Part shown: positions 1 to 11,120 of the stretch, piece by piece
How the letters are laid out: every line of letters begins with the position of its first letter
Numbering within the stretch: the stretch's first letter is position 1
Source: Symbiodinium microadriaticum
Lineage: Eukaryota > Sar > Dinophyceae > Suessiales > Symbiodiniaceae
Length of the DNA stretch: 64,000 nt
Direction: 5' to 3'
Assembly: GCA_001939145.1 (NCBI GenBank)
Contig: LSRX01000421.1
Location: forward strand, 378,082 to 442,081
Notes under the pieces: model-generated
The model's database searches: none
What the model was told of the DNA's origin: nothing
The model's input: only the letters and a program-made list of their open reading frames with translations
Made by a program: the position numbers and the translations under genes

Positions 1-342
1 GAGGAGCTCCTCGTCGTCCTCGCTGGAGGAAGGCACGCCCATGACGGGCGGCGCGAGATCCTCTTCAGCCGCTGTCGACTCGACCAGTGCCGGCTCGCCC
101 GAGGTAGGCGGCGCGGCTGTCTCCTCCTCCAAGGCACCACCAGACGAAGGCAATGCCGTAGCCGAAGGCTCGCCCGACATAGGCGGCCCGGCGGTGCTCC
201 CAACGCCCAAGACGGGCGAGTCGTCCAAGGAAGTGGCCGTAGGCGCCGGTGACGAAGTAGCCACCAGATCGAGGCCAGCCATCGCCGCAAAATCGGCGTA
301 GGCCTCCGCAGCGGCGCCAGACGAGGCCGGACGAGAAGCCAT
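1..342 (-). CDS. N-terminal fragment of an uncharacterised acidic Pro/Ala/Ser-rich protein
   Basis: From an ATG at 342-340 the minus strand stays open for 114 codons to the window edge, so the C-terminus is missing. The translation starts MASRPASSGAAAEAYADF and is rich in Ala, Ser, Pro, Gly and acidic residues. It contains two near-copies of a short unit (PPMSGEP and PPTSGEP) and ends in an acidic run (SSSEDDEELL). The ATG follows a pyrimidine-rich minus-strand stretch. The composition predicts a disordered region; no domain is recognised. It could be the head of a gag-like retroelement protein or of a cellular protein with a disordered N-terminus. Codon use looks constrained, which argues against a chance frame. 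Confidence 0.45.
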   Translation of the reverse strand, partial: MASRPASSGAAAEAYADFAAMAGLDLVATSSPAPTATSLDDSPVLGVGSTAGPPMSGEPSATALPSSGGALEEETAAPPTSGEPALVESTAAEEDLAPPVMGVPSSSEDDEELL

Positions 343-510
343 GTTCGCAGCGGGGCGAAGGGAGCAGGAGGGAAAGTCGAAAAGGTCGAGCCGGAACAGC
401 TGCCCGGCCCGACCGTTGAAGCTTGTTCCTACGCACACAAGTGTGCTACACCACAATCAGACTTGTTTGCAGCCACTTAGTGGTGAAATACCTGCATAAC
501 GACGGAGCGG

Positions 511-545
<35 letters not shown>

Positions 546-1600
546 GCCATACGCTATCCGTCTGCCATACAAGGTGCTCGAAACGGTCGTCAAGTTCATT
601 GCCCAACAACAGACAGAGATGAGAGAAGAAACCTGCGGACAAAACCCGTGCAGATGTTGTGCTTAAGAAGCATCATAGTCATTACAAAGGTAGAAGGAAA
701 ACTGACAATGAAAACACAATGCCAGTACCAGCAGCAGCAGCAACAGCAACAGTAGCAACGTACCATGATGCTGGTTCGCGTGACAGGTGTGGGCCGCGGT
801 GTTTGTGGTATCGCACGTGCTGTGCTTTTTGTTGAGGGTGCTCGTGCTGATGACGGGGCTAGATTCGGCTAGATAAGTAAGTGTGTAAATAGATATGAGG
901 ATATGCGCATACCTGCGTGTATGCATGTCTGCATGTATGTACGCATCACGCACGCGTGCATGCATGCGTATTCTATATACCTATGTATCTATGTCATTGT
1001 GTCTATGTAAGTTTGAGTATCTGTCCGCTGGCTGGTACTGCAGTTCTTCATTTATGCTTTCCAACTTCTTCAGTGAGTAGTTAGCTGCTTAGTTGTTAGG
1101 AGTATCAATCGTACCAAGACTGAACAAATGACGCGAGGGCTACGAGCCCCTCGAAGGCTTGCAGAGTTCGCTGGGCTGGTTTCGGAACGCTGACTGCATT
1201 TCTACACCTGTTGCATGGTTCGGGGTTCAGGGGGAGAGGGAGACTCGGCCACTAGCAACGCAAGATGCTTGCAATTGCGACATGCCTAGACAGCCTTGCA
1301 TTCGTCGTTTGGACCAGATCCCCTTCCTGTGCTGAAGGCAATAAAGACGCTTCAGAGCTGGCCGCCGCCAAAGGCAGCACACAAAATCGAGAAAGCTGCG
1401 GGTCGGGAGTGCAAGAGGCCTCGGAACAAAAAACAACCCGATAACAAAATAGGGGTCAGAGCCGGATGCACCGATGCTACGAGCTTGCATTTCAAACACC
1501 CTTGTCGGAGTCGGTGGGCCGTGGGCCTGATCATGCAAGTCGTCCAGGCGAAGGTTCCTGCATCCAGGGCGGGTCTTGTCATGGACTCACAGATCCCACC
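343..1600. other. Stretch without a convincing gene, with microsatellites
   Basis: This stretch holds a (GA)n tract at about 514-543, a CAG/CAA-rich tract at about 729-754 and an AT-richer segment of degenerate ATGT/CATG motifs at 890-1010. Several frames are open for 60-100 codons on both strands but none resembles a protein family. The missing C-terminal half of the importin gene to the right would be expected here; I could not find it. Confidence 0.5.
514..543. repeat. (GA)n dinucleotide microsatellite
   Basis: About 15 perfect GA units are visible, preceded by a short GGGAGG stretch. Confidence 0.9.
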
Positions 1601-1609
1601 AAGCCGCCT

Positions 1610-2967
1610 GAAGATTCCCGGCAGCAGCGGCTGCAAGAAAGGCTTGAAGTCCTTTCCAGTTCAGCTTGTGCGAAATGTTGAAAAGGACTTCGGCTGGACA
1701 CCGCTCGAGAGGAGAGTTCCATGCTCTGTCCAGGCTCTCAGTGAAAAGGGGAGAGAGGTCCTTCTTCAGGCAGGTACAGATTCGCTCAGAGGCCTCCTTG
1801 ATGTACCTGGCGGTATGCCCATGGCACATGGCAATGAAAGAACCGCATCTTTGCGCTCGAAGCTCAACTGCTGCCGGGCCAGCTCTCTCTGGACATCGTC
1901 AGCCTCGTCACCGGATCGAGAACAAGACCGTGGTGCGAAACAGGCTCACACAGGTGTCGGTGTCCATGCGGTTGTTGCCGCTGGCTGCGCAAACCCTTCA
2001 GTGTGTCTCTCTCTAAGCACAGGGCCTCGACCTGGGTGTTCATCATTGCCCCAATGGCTTCCCGCGCATCATTGAGGAACTTTTCCTTCAAGCACTGCAG
2101 CATGCAATCGATGCTCAGACCAAATTTGCAAACATGAACATGCATCTGGCCGTCCTTTCCCACCGCGATTCCAAGCCTGAGCACGCAGCACACTGCTCGC
2201 TGGTTGCCATGGAGCAGCCAATTGTGGATCGTATCTGCAGGGCAGCTGCCATGCCACAATCTACTTACATAGAGAAATCAACAAATTGAGTGACAGGCAG
2301 ACGAGCATCCAGCATAAATATGACAATAGAAGCAGCCGAGGCTGGTGCAGCGACATGCACTCGAAAGACTTACCACGAAGTCGGTTCTCCTCAGAATTCA
2401 CTTCTCAGTCTTCTTGCCCAAAACCATCAGACAACGACGACAGTGCCTTCTTGCTGGTGGCGGTCATCACAAAACTCTTCAACATTGGCATGATGCTGTC
2501 ATAGTACTGGACAAAGTCCTTGGACAAGCAAGGGACTCGCCTCGGCCTGTGGTGTCAGCTTGAACGCGGCTGCGATGGCACCTTCTCCATGACGCCTGCT
2601 ATTACCGCGATGGAGGTGATGGCCTCCTCCCGAACCTGCCGTCGAGTACTCACTTCCTCCTGTACCACTTCAGCTCGACCCTTCCGACAGCAAGAGGAGT
2701 GGACGACTCGCAGAAGCTGGGACCCAGGCGCCGCGATGTTGCGAGTTTTGCAGCTTCATGACCTCGTCTCGATGCGGCCCATACGGCATTGCAGCGTCAC
2801 TTCCACCTGCTGCCTTGTGAGTACCGGTTGTAAGAATGCTAGGCGGTCTGCCAGCTTCTCCATCAAAGGCCGTGCATACCTGGCATGAGCCCAAGCAGAA
2901 GATCCAAAAACACTCTCGACGAGGCTGTCGGATACGGACTCGACAAGTACCTCTGACAACCTTCACT
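1610..2967 (-). CDS. IPO5: Importin-5 / karyopherin beta-3-like gene, central HEAT-repeat part only
   Basis: Importin-5 is a HEAT-repeat nuclear import receptor that carries ribosomal proteins and histones and releases them on RanGTP. Several small minus-strand exons join in frame into its central part. They read: YARPLMEKLADRLAFL (about 2873-2825); VREEAITSIAVIAGVMEK (about 2635-2580); DFVQYYDSIMPMLK (from 2518); LRGKSFECMSL (2389-2349); LGIAVGK (2176-2155); EKFLNDAREAIGAMM (from 2085); YIKEASERICTCLKK (1806-1761); DFKPFLQPLLPGIF (from 1651). The order and the YD-IMP-LK, LRGK-EC-SL-G-AVGKEKF pattern match human IPO5 around residues 430-560. The introns start with GC or GA and end AG|G. An N-terminal half was not recognised upstream, and the C-terminal half has no room before the next open frame at 342. 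It may be truncated, misassembled, or continue in exons I missed. Confidence 0.75.
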
Positions 2968-2969
2968 CG

Positions 2970-5900
2970 AGCACAAGTCTGGCAACCTTCCTGGCACCGG
3001 GCTCCCTGGTTATAATTCTTGGGTCACCTGACCAGTTTCGCTAAGCCGCTAGGGTGCCACGAGGGCATGGAAAGTACTACGAAGATGTGCGGCGCGTCAT
3101 CGTGGGCATCATCACCATCATCATCATGAATCATCATCATCATCACCATCATCATCATCATCGTCTAATCGATACGGTCTGTCATCGTCACAACTAATGA
3201 CTAGAGTATAGAGCCGAATTGCTTTGAGCATTGCCCTGATGCGAGGAGCGAGATACTTGCCACTTATGGGCCAAATTGCACCTCCAGCGCTACCGCGTCA
3301 ATGGATAACTGCCGCACAAACACCGGCATTGCCGGTTGCTGTACACGGAGTGACAGCTCGCTCGTCGATAAGTCTCTTATACAGAATCATAGATGTACGC
3401 AGGCATCCATGCGAATTACTTTCGCCAGACGACGCAATCCGGGAAGCGGAGCGTGAAATCAAATGAGATCCACCACATCCACACAGGCCTCGGCTGATGG
3501 CAGGCAGATCTTGAACTTGAGGAGGGCGAGTTCCGTTGAAGTTCTACGCGTTGCGTCTAAGCTGCATAATCCTGCTGAATTGACGCCATCTGCCGCAATC
3601 TTGCCACGAGGCCGGAAAGAAAGGCACTCTTCAAACCGAGTCCTTGCACTTCTATCTGCTTTCATGCGGACTCGCCCTTCCAAAAATGGACAGAAACAGA
3701 GAGCGGAGCACGGAAAGTGAGCCTAAAGCTTTAAGTCCACTTAAACTGATCAGCTGAGCGGCTTTGAATAAACTGCCTTCCTTGGAAATCCAGGTCGTCA
3801 CCTTAGCGGCCAGGACGACTGGACCCTGGCTTCTCTTAACACAAGACGGGGGCTTGCTTCCTGCGCCCCTTGCGATGCATCAAAGTTAGATTTCTAACAT
3901 AGTCTGACGAGTCACCGGCTGAGAATCTCAAGCTTTCCCAGTGACTGTCTGACATTCGAACTCTCAGTTCGTATCTCGCTTGGTTGCCTGCTCAAGCTTG
4001 ACTGGAACTGTGCGAAAAAACACAATACACGACAGCCGCTTTCATGGCGTCGCCTCTGCTCAAGCCCTGCGCATCCAAGGATCCCAGGTTCTGCGTGACT
4101 CCGACACCGCCTCCGACAGCGCCGCTGAGACCACTTTGCACAGCTCCAAAGCCGCCGATACTTCCGGAAGCACCTCCAGAGTTGGATGCAGCTCCTCCCC
4201 CCCCCCAACTGCCAAGAATTCTTGGAGCCCACTCGAGCCTACTGCCTACCATGCCGCCATGCCTTGCCTCGACGAGGCTCGTTCCAGGGAATGCTTTGCT
4301 GTGGATGCTGCGCTTGCTGCATGGGGGCTGACTGCACACTGCTGTCACCGTACCTCGGCGTGCATTCTTCAGCTTCCAGTATCCAGCTGTGACGGCTTAG
4401 CCATTTGTGTACTAAGTGCATCATCTCATCGAAAATGTGACGCTGAAGCCACGGAATGCCGAGGCACAGTGACGGCGCGCTGCGTGGTGGTGGCGGAGGG
4501 TCGAAAGGCCGGGACTGCTCCTGAATCCAGGTATGACTAATGACTATAGATTCATTTGCTTGTTAAGATCGGAACTTGCTTCTTTATGTTTGCTCGCTCT
4601 TCCGTCAGTCACCCCTTGGCACCTCATCGATGCCTCGACTCATGTAGGAGGTAGGCGTCGAGCTCTGCTTTGCAAAGAAGTTGCCGCTCGGTGCGTCGCG
4701 CATGGATCCTCCTGTACAACTTTGACAAAGAACACGAAGCACACTCCTCAACAACTGGCAGCAGTCATCACTGGCTCGGCACGTCTGACCTAGTGCGGAA
4801 AAATTGAAGGGGCGCGTCGTTCCGATGGCCCCCGTTCCTGACACTCTCACGGCTGAGACATCAAGACCCGTGGCAATGAAAACCGCAGACCAGATTAGGT
4901 TCTGACAAGAGGCCGAAAGGGTTCGGATTGATCGGTCCAAACAGGTAGTTGGCCGCATCCGATGAGCCCATGCCCCCGAAGGGCGCCAGGAGTGCAGACT
5001 GACCCTACAGGAGTCGCAATCTGCAAGAAGGACAATATGGGAGTGACAACGCAGTTAAAGAAAGCTGCACGCAATGAGCTGCGCGACATGTGAGCCTGGC
5101 TCTGAAGAGGCCTCGTCTGGAAAGGGTCTTGGGCCATCGGCTGGCCTGGAAGCGTGCTCTAAGCCGTCTTGATGTGCGCAACATGCTTAAGAGTAAAGTG
5201 CTTTGTAGCCGTGGTAAAGCTGAGACTCGGCACAGCCATGTAAGCGAAAACACCAACATGTTGACCGTGCCTGTTTTCCATGCCGTCCCTCCTGCTTGCG
5301 GCAGGCTGGTGACGGTGGCGAGGGCCTGAGCTCACTGGCACCCGTTCTCTGTGCTATCTTCTAATGATTCGGAAGACACATGTAGCATCATGTAACACAT
5401 GTAGCTGAACAGCCGCACTTGCAATGTGGTTAGAGTCGAGAGTGATCCCGCATGAAAAACATCAGGTATGCTCTGAGCTCCAGGCATCTGCCGGTCTGGA
5501 TAGGCCTGTTTAGGGCTCTTTGGCCACACCACTGGCATCCGGGCATCCCACAGCGCCTGCTTGGCTTGCGAAGGAGCCGCTGGGCGACGGCGGCGCGATG
5601 GAGATTGACATCGGCAGCTGCTGGCCGCGGACGTCGCCTGGCACCGCTCACGGAAGATGACATGCTCCAATAAAAAGTGCACAAAGTGGCGAAGTGGCGT
5701 AAAGGCCAAGGGCAACGCAATCAACAAGCTTTCCCAAACACAAAGCCATGCCGAGCAGACGCGACACCGGGCTAAATGCCTGGCAGTGCCGCACGGACCG
5801 CGGCATGTCTGCCCTGCGCGCGCCACTGGAGATGGACAAAGTGCGACAACATTGTATGACGATGCACGGTGACACAGCATGTAGGCATGCGGCTGGCCAG

Positions 5901-6580
5901 GCATCTGGCCCGAGGCGAGAGTCTGTCGTCGCTCCACTCCTGTGGGCGAAACTCAGGTCCCAAGGAATGGACTTCAGAATTCACGTTTCAGTGTCTTTAT
6001 GCCGCTCAACCACCAACTCACACAGGTAGCTACGAGCAGCCTTGTCGCGCGACAACCTCACCCCGTAGAACACGCTCCAGCGTGGTCTGTGAAACTCAAG
6101 CGGGCATCCTCCCATAGTTAGATTGAAAATTCATCCAGCTTGGTCTTGGTCATAAGCCAGTTAGAAGGGGACATCATTCCTCGTTAGATCACATGGCGAG
6201 TCATCTGCAAGGATGCACAGTGCCAGATTGCAAGGCCGACAGCACAGGCCTGCCTCCAACGAATATGCAGAAAACGTGTCTGAAGATAATGAATGCAGTC
6301 CTCTGCGAATCTAAGGCGGAGCCAAGAGAAAACATTCTTCAGCAGAGCTGCTTTCTTGATGCCGTGTAACAACAAGATTTCGACTCAGAACTACGATCAA
6401 CCGTGCATCCACACGTCAACTCCGAGCTTTTCGAGGGCAACATTCCTACACATGAGCAAGGCGCTGACTGACAGGCAAGAAGCAGCCTGCTGATGCAAAC
6501 ACGGAGTTGCAGAAGAAAAGCAACACAAAACAAACAAGAGCTGCTCAACAAACCATCCACACGCACAGAACAACCGCACT
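2970..6580. other. Stretch without a recognised gene
   Basis: It contains a CAT/ATC trinucleotide tract (3102-3164) and a segment at 3990-4350 that is Pro-rich when read on plus and Gly-rich on minus. Many 60-120-codon frames overlap on both strands without family resemblance. The N-terminal exons of the importin gene should lie here if the gene is intact, but I could not identify them. Confidence 0.4.
3102..3164. repeat. (CAT)n-type imperfect trinucleotide microsatellite
   Basis: About 20 CAT/CAC units, interrupted once by GAAT. Confidence 0.9.
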
Positions 6581-6800
6581 TCACAAGCCACAGGAAAAGC
6601 TACACTCTGTGTAATCATAGTCAGTAATTACCCGAAACTTTGAAGATGAAGGGCGGCCGTGTTGAGCGAAGAAACTTCTGGCCCCTAGCTCGATCTCTCC
6701 GATTTCCAAGCCTCCAAAGGACTGCGAGCGTGCGGCCCCAATGAAGGTGCCGTCCGCCCGGACATGCACCCTGCCACGACTTGCAGGCGTTTCCCGCCAC
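6581..6800 (-). CDS. Candidate exon of an uncharacterised protein
   Basis: A minus-strand frame reads GRVHVRADGTFIGAAR followed by SFGGLEIGEIELGARSFF. Its balanced composition and regular hydrophobic spacing look like coding sequence rather than a chance frame. An AG|G acceptor candidate lies just upstream of the GRVHV codons. The family is not recognised. The neighbouring frame upstream (6915-7424) is also open for 169 codons but has less protein-like composition. Confidence 0.35.
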
Positions 6801-8574
6801 GAAGGCCTTCAGGACCCCCAGAAGGCCTGAAGTCTGGGCAAGACGGTGGATTCGTCTCGTGCCTGCACAGTGAAGTCTCTGAGCTTCAACCTCGTTACTC
6901 TGCTACTTCCCTGCTCATCCCGGCTCCCGCCTCCGATCCGCAGCACCTGATCGAGCCATCTCTAGCCGCATCAGGGCTCTACATGCAATTTCTAGAAGCT
7001 GATATGCTGACAGCACTTTGTCTGCACCTGGCACTTGCACTCGACCCTGGTCGGCTGGCAGCCGCGTGATGTCGACATCGGCATCAGACCTAAGACCAGA
7101 AGTTGAAAGCTGCAGAAGTGGAAAAAAGGTCAGTGCTGCTTCAGGCCTCAACGGCTGGTAGCTCGCAGCAGTGCTCGCAGCAGCGCCAGCGCTTCTCTGA
7201 ACGGGTGCTAGACCTGCCAGATCTCGAAATGTCCCTCGCGCGTTGTTGCCATCGTGCTTAGCGGTAGTCTGCTCTACATCCCTGTCATGATCTATCATAT
7301 GCATGCTGCGACTGTGGTGTGAGATCTTTCGGCAGGGACTCAAAGAAAGCGACGCCAGCAATTCAAGCCATGAGTATCCAAGGTCTGGGCAGCCGCAATG
7401 GCTTGCATCTTCCATACTATGCACGGGGCAATCATGTCTGAGATGATTCGAGTTCCGGTATAGTCTAGTGCTGCGCGAGTATGAAGTTTACAGGCCGACG
7501 AACAACTTGCAGCAAATTGGGTAGAAGAGTTTGAGACTGATGGATTCGTGCCTGCAAGCACGGGAGCATCTGGCTCTGCAGACTCCTCCTGGACCCGCTT
7601 GTTAAGGGGAGCCACAGGAGCCACGGGAGCCTGAGCAGCTCTGTCACCGGCCGCGGGTGAACCTGTCACGAGGGGGTATGGCTTCCGCTGGCAGTGACAC
7701 AGACATGAGAAAACAGAGTCAGACAGAAACACGACTAGCAATCTATCCTTGTAGGAGGGTCAACCCAATACCCCCAAACTCTAAACCCAAACCCACAGTA
7801 CACCCAAAATCGGAAACCAACCTTCCGTGCAACCATCCCTCCCTCCATCCATCCTGCCGTCCATGCACGCGTGCATGCATGCAAGCCAGCCAGCCAGTCA
7901 GCTGCGTACATACATGTATACAGATATCTACACACACATACACAAGTTTGACAAGCCTGCCGACATGATGTAAAGTTGCATCAATCAGAAGCCACCTGCT
8001 GCTGGTTGCACAACCTCAGCTGGAAGTTGACGGTCTTGCAGCCACCGCCTGCAGATCTCGAGAAGCTTAGCCATAAAACTGTCGGATATTGCGAATGAAA
8101 ATCGCTTGCATTTGTGATGACGGCAACAAGCCTCAGAAAGCTGTGGTCAGTCTGTAGTTGCGGTGGCGAGCCAGCCTCAGAACCGCAGGTGAGGCGTCTA
8201 CAGCCGTCTCTTCTTGGTGGACAGGCGACATGACTGCACCAGCCTGCTGAGCGGACGCTGGCTTCACAGACATGGAGTTGTCACCTCCTGCAGGAGACCT
8301 GACTTTGGCGCTGAGGCACGGGCAAGCCTGTTGCCATCACAAGTGCTCGATCGTTCTCGCACGTGCCAAGGCACTTCGCAGTGGAGGCGGCCGTCGAGCC
8401 AGGTGATGGGTTGAGTTTGTCCTGGGCTTATGGCAGAGCTGGCCACGGCAATCAGAGCGAAAGCTAAGTTGATGTCATGTCTTGCATCGAGGTGCGCTGC
8501 CTCAAGCCGGTATTGCAACAAGAGTATCAGCCGTATCAGCCGATATCGGCTGAAGCAAGAAAGACGAGCGACCG

Positions 8575-8890
8575 TCAGCCACTGTCGGAGGCGGCATCCT
8601 TCGTCTGGTAGTAATCGATCGCTTCGCAACTCCGGCTTTGCTGCTTGGAAGGGCTGGACATCGCGAGCTTTCTGCAAGCTGCAGGGCGGACTCTCCACTG
8701 GCCCACTTCCCGTTGCCTCTCGTGGCACAAGAATGGCCCCATCTCCTGGCTGAGAAGCAGATATCGTGCTGTGACTTGGATGTTTTGCTGACGGATCTCG
8801 CTAAGTGGGCCTTTGACAACTCCCATCTCTTGGGCCGCTTGTGTCGAAGTCAAGGTGGACGACAAAGACAGAGGACCGCGCACTGACCCT
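8575..8890 (-). CDS. Candidate exon of an uncharacterised protein
   Basis: The minus-strand frame contains MGVVKGPLSEIRQQNIQVT followed by ARYLLLSQEMGPFLCHERQ, a helical-looking sequence without low complexity. It lies in a 110-codon open frame. No domain is recognised and the joins to neighbouring exons are unknown, so this may be one exon of a gene whose other exons I cannot place. Confidence 0.3.
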
Positions 8891-9064
8891 GCTAGGCCTC
8901 CACGCAATCACGAGGCAGTGGCGAACAGAGGTGCTACATGCTACTGGGTGGTCGCCCTAAGTCGCGGCAGTCCGTCAAAAGTCGTTGCAATCCTGCGTTT
9001 CCGCATGGTGACGCTCGAACCGGCGAAAGTCATAGCACATGCCCAAAAGTCACAGCACAAGTAG

Positions 9065-10380
9065 CCAATCCCCATGTAGACGCGCGATTTGACATGGCAT
9101 CGCAGCAGAAGGAAAACTGTTCGATTCGATGGAAATGATGCGACGGTGCTGGGAATATGCACAGTCTACACCCGAGATCCATGTCCCAAACACATGTGGC
9201 ATCCGGCCATTCCCCATGTAGACGCTCGATTTCACCAGCGTGCCCGGGAGACATACATCAGTCAAATCAGTGGCATCATAACACATGAAAACCGGCCAAT
9301 CCCCATGCAAACGCTCGATTCACAAGCGAATGCACAAGACACACATCAGTGGCATCACAGCACGTCCATGCCAGCCATTCCCCATGTAGACGCGCCATTT
9401 TAGAAGCGCCCGCGAGAGACAAACATCAGTGGCATCACGGCATAACATGAAAGTCCATTAACACCATTCCCCCATGTGGACGCTCGATTTCACAGGCAAG
9501 TGCGGAAGGTAAACACCGAAGTCATAACAAAAACCGTGGGCGAGCCTTCCCCCCTTAGAACCACGCGTTACGACTCATTTTCGGAAGTCATAACAAAATC
9601 GCCTCCCCCCCGGTCAGCCGCGGGATTTTTGAGCAGGTTGCAAAGTCGATAAGTCAGCTCGATTTCACAAGCCGCTCGACACGCACATCAGTGGCAGCTA
9701 GCCATTCGCCATCTAAACGCACCATTCGACGAGCACCCACCCGAGACAAACATCGGTGGCAGCACGACTCCACATCAAAACCAGCCATTCCCCATCTAGA
9801 CGCTCGATTCGACGAGCACCCACTCCAGACGAACATCGGTGGCAGCACGACACCACAACAAAACCAGCCGTTCCCCATCTTGACGCTCGATTCCACAAGT
9901 ACCCACTCGAGACGAACATCAGTGGCAGCACACCGCATCAACACCAGCCATCCCCCATCTGGACGCTCGATTCGACTAGCACCCACTCGAGACGCACATC
10001 AGTGGCAGCACACCACATGAAAACCAGCCATTCCCCATCTAGACGCTCGATTTCACAAGCGCCCTCTCGAGACGCACATCAGTGGCATGACAGCACATCA
10101 AAACCAGCTTTCCCCAACTAGACGCTCGATTGCACGTGGAACCATCCGATCGTTCACAAAGAGAAGTGATTGTTAGAAATCGGGTTCCCGAGTGTGGACG
10201 CTCATCGATGCGTAATTCCACCCAACGATGCGAGATAAAGCGACCACTTGTAAGTCAACCGCTTGTAGCTCGAGAAACACGTCGGTGAGTCAACCACTCG
10301 AGACACAGATCAGCACAACACATCAAAAGCAGCCAGTCCCCATGTGCCAGTCCCATGTAGACGCTCGATTCCCAATGGAA
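9065..10380. repeat. Minisatellite, unit about 79-90 bp, roughly 14 diverged copies
   Basis: A core close to CCCCATNTAGACGCTCGATT recurs with its C-run at about 9071, 9211, 9301, 9380, 9471, 9707, 9790, 9873, 9953, 10033 and 10112, with further degenerate copies to about 10370. Between cores lies a second conserved block resembling GAGACGAACATCAGTGGCAG. Spacing is 79-83 bp in the most regular part (9707-10112) and looser before it. All six frames are open for long stretches because of the repeat, so the open frames here should not be taken as genes. Confidence 0.9.
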
Positions 10381-10389
10381 CGATCGGCT

Positions 10390-11115
10390 AGCACGAAAAT
10401 ACGAAACCCCAGTGTGACGCTGCACAAACAAGCATGCACGATGTTGTCAAAGTGGTCGGTTATATGGGTTGGTAATACGTTTCCGCAAGGTGACGCGGGA
10501 TTGCTACGACTTTTGGCGGTGCGCAACGACTTAGGGCCAGTACCCAGTACTACATCAGCCAGTGACAGTCCTGCAGCACTGCAAGTCACAGGGTCGCTAT
10601 AGTCGGACACCTGCGTCGATCCCGACGAAGACCTGAGCGCTGCTCGTAGGGCCCAACATGCTCCATGCTGTTAAGGTACACAGAAGCTCTGAGTCAAGCG
10701 CTCAAGGCAGCTCCGAACACTGAAAGAGTAGGGGCGACCGGGCGCACAACCCTCCACGATGAAGAACTGCTCCTGACTTCTTTGAATTTTGCATATCCGT
10801 GAACAGCATGCATCTCTCATTGGAGCAGCATGCAGGAAGGCTTGATGGAGACTTGCGCAGCATGAATCTTTCAGTGCCTGGACAAGACCGTCTTTGAAAG
10901 GCAGTCTGACGTGGCAGCTGTGCTGTCGGATTCTTACGTGGCCTTGCCGAGCAGCAATGGTGCAATACGCACAGCACAGTCGCAAATATTGTAGACACTC
11001 TGCTCATGGCGTGTGCATGCGTGCCATGCCTCCCATCGTCTCTGACTTCTGGCAAATTTCGAAGCTGAGAGTGTTCGGAGAACCGCTAGAAAGCTGCTCG
11101 AGCAGTTCCTCTGCA
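10390..11115. other. Stretch between the minisatellite and the 11.1 kb gene
   Basis: A minus-strand frame at 10671-10985 has a moderately protein-like composition (for example GLVQALKDSCCASLHQAF and EQFFIVEGCAPGRPYSF), but no family or splice context could be fixed. The rest shows nothing recognisable. Confidence 0.3.
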
Positions 11116-11120
11116 CGTCA

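Noticed and set aside
3980..4540. Pro-rich plus-strand / Gly-rich minus-strand frames
   Set aside because: Composition bias alone explains both, and neither has exon neighbours or a recognisable domain.
9654..10121. Long overlapping frames with repeated short motifs at 9.6-10.1 kb
   Set aside because: They follow from the minisatellite period and are open in several frames at once.
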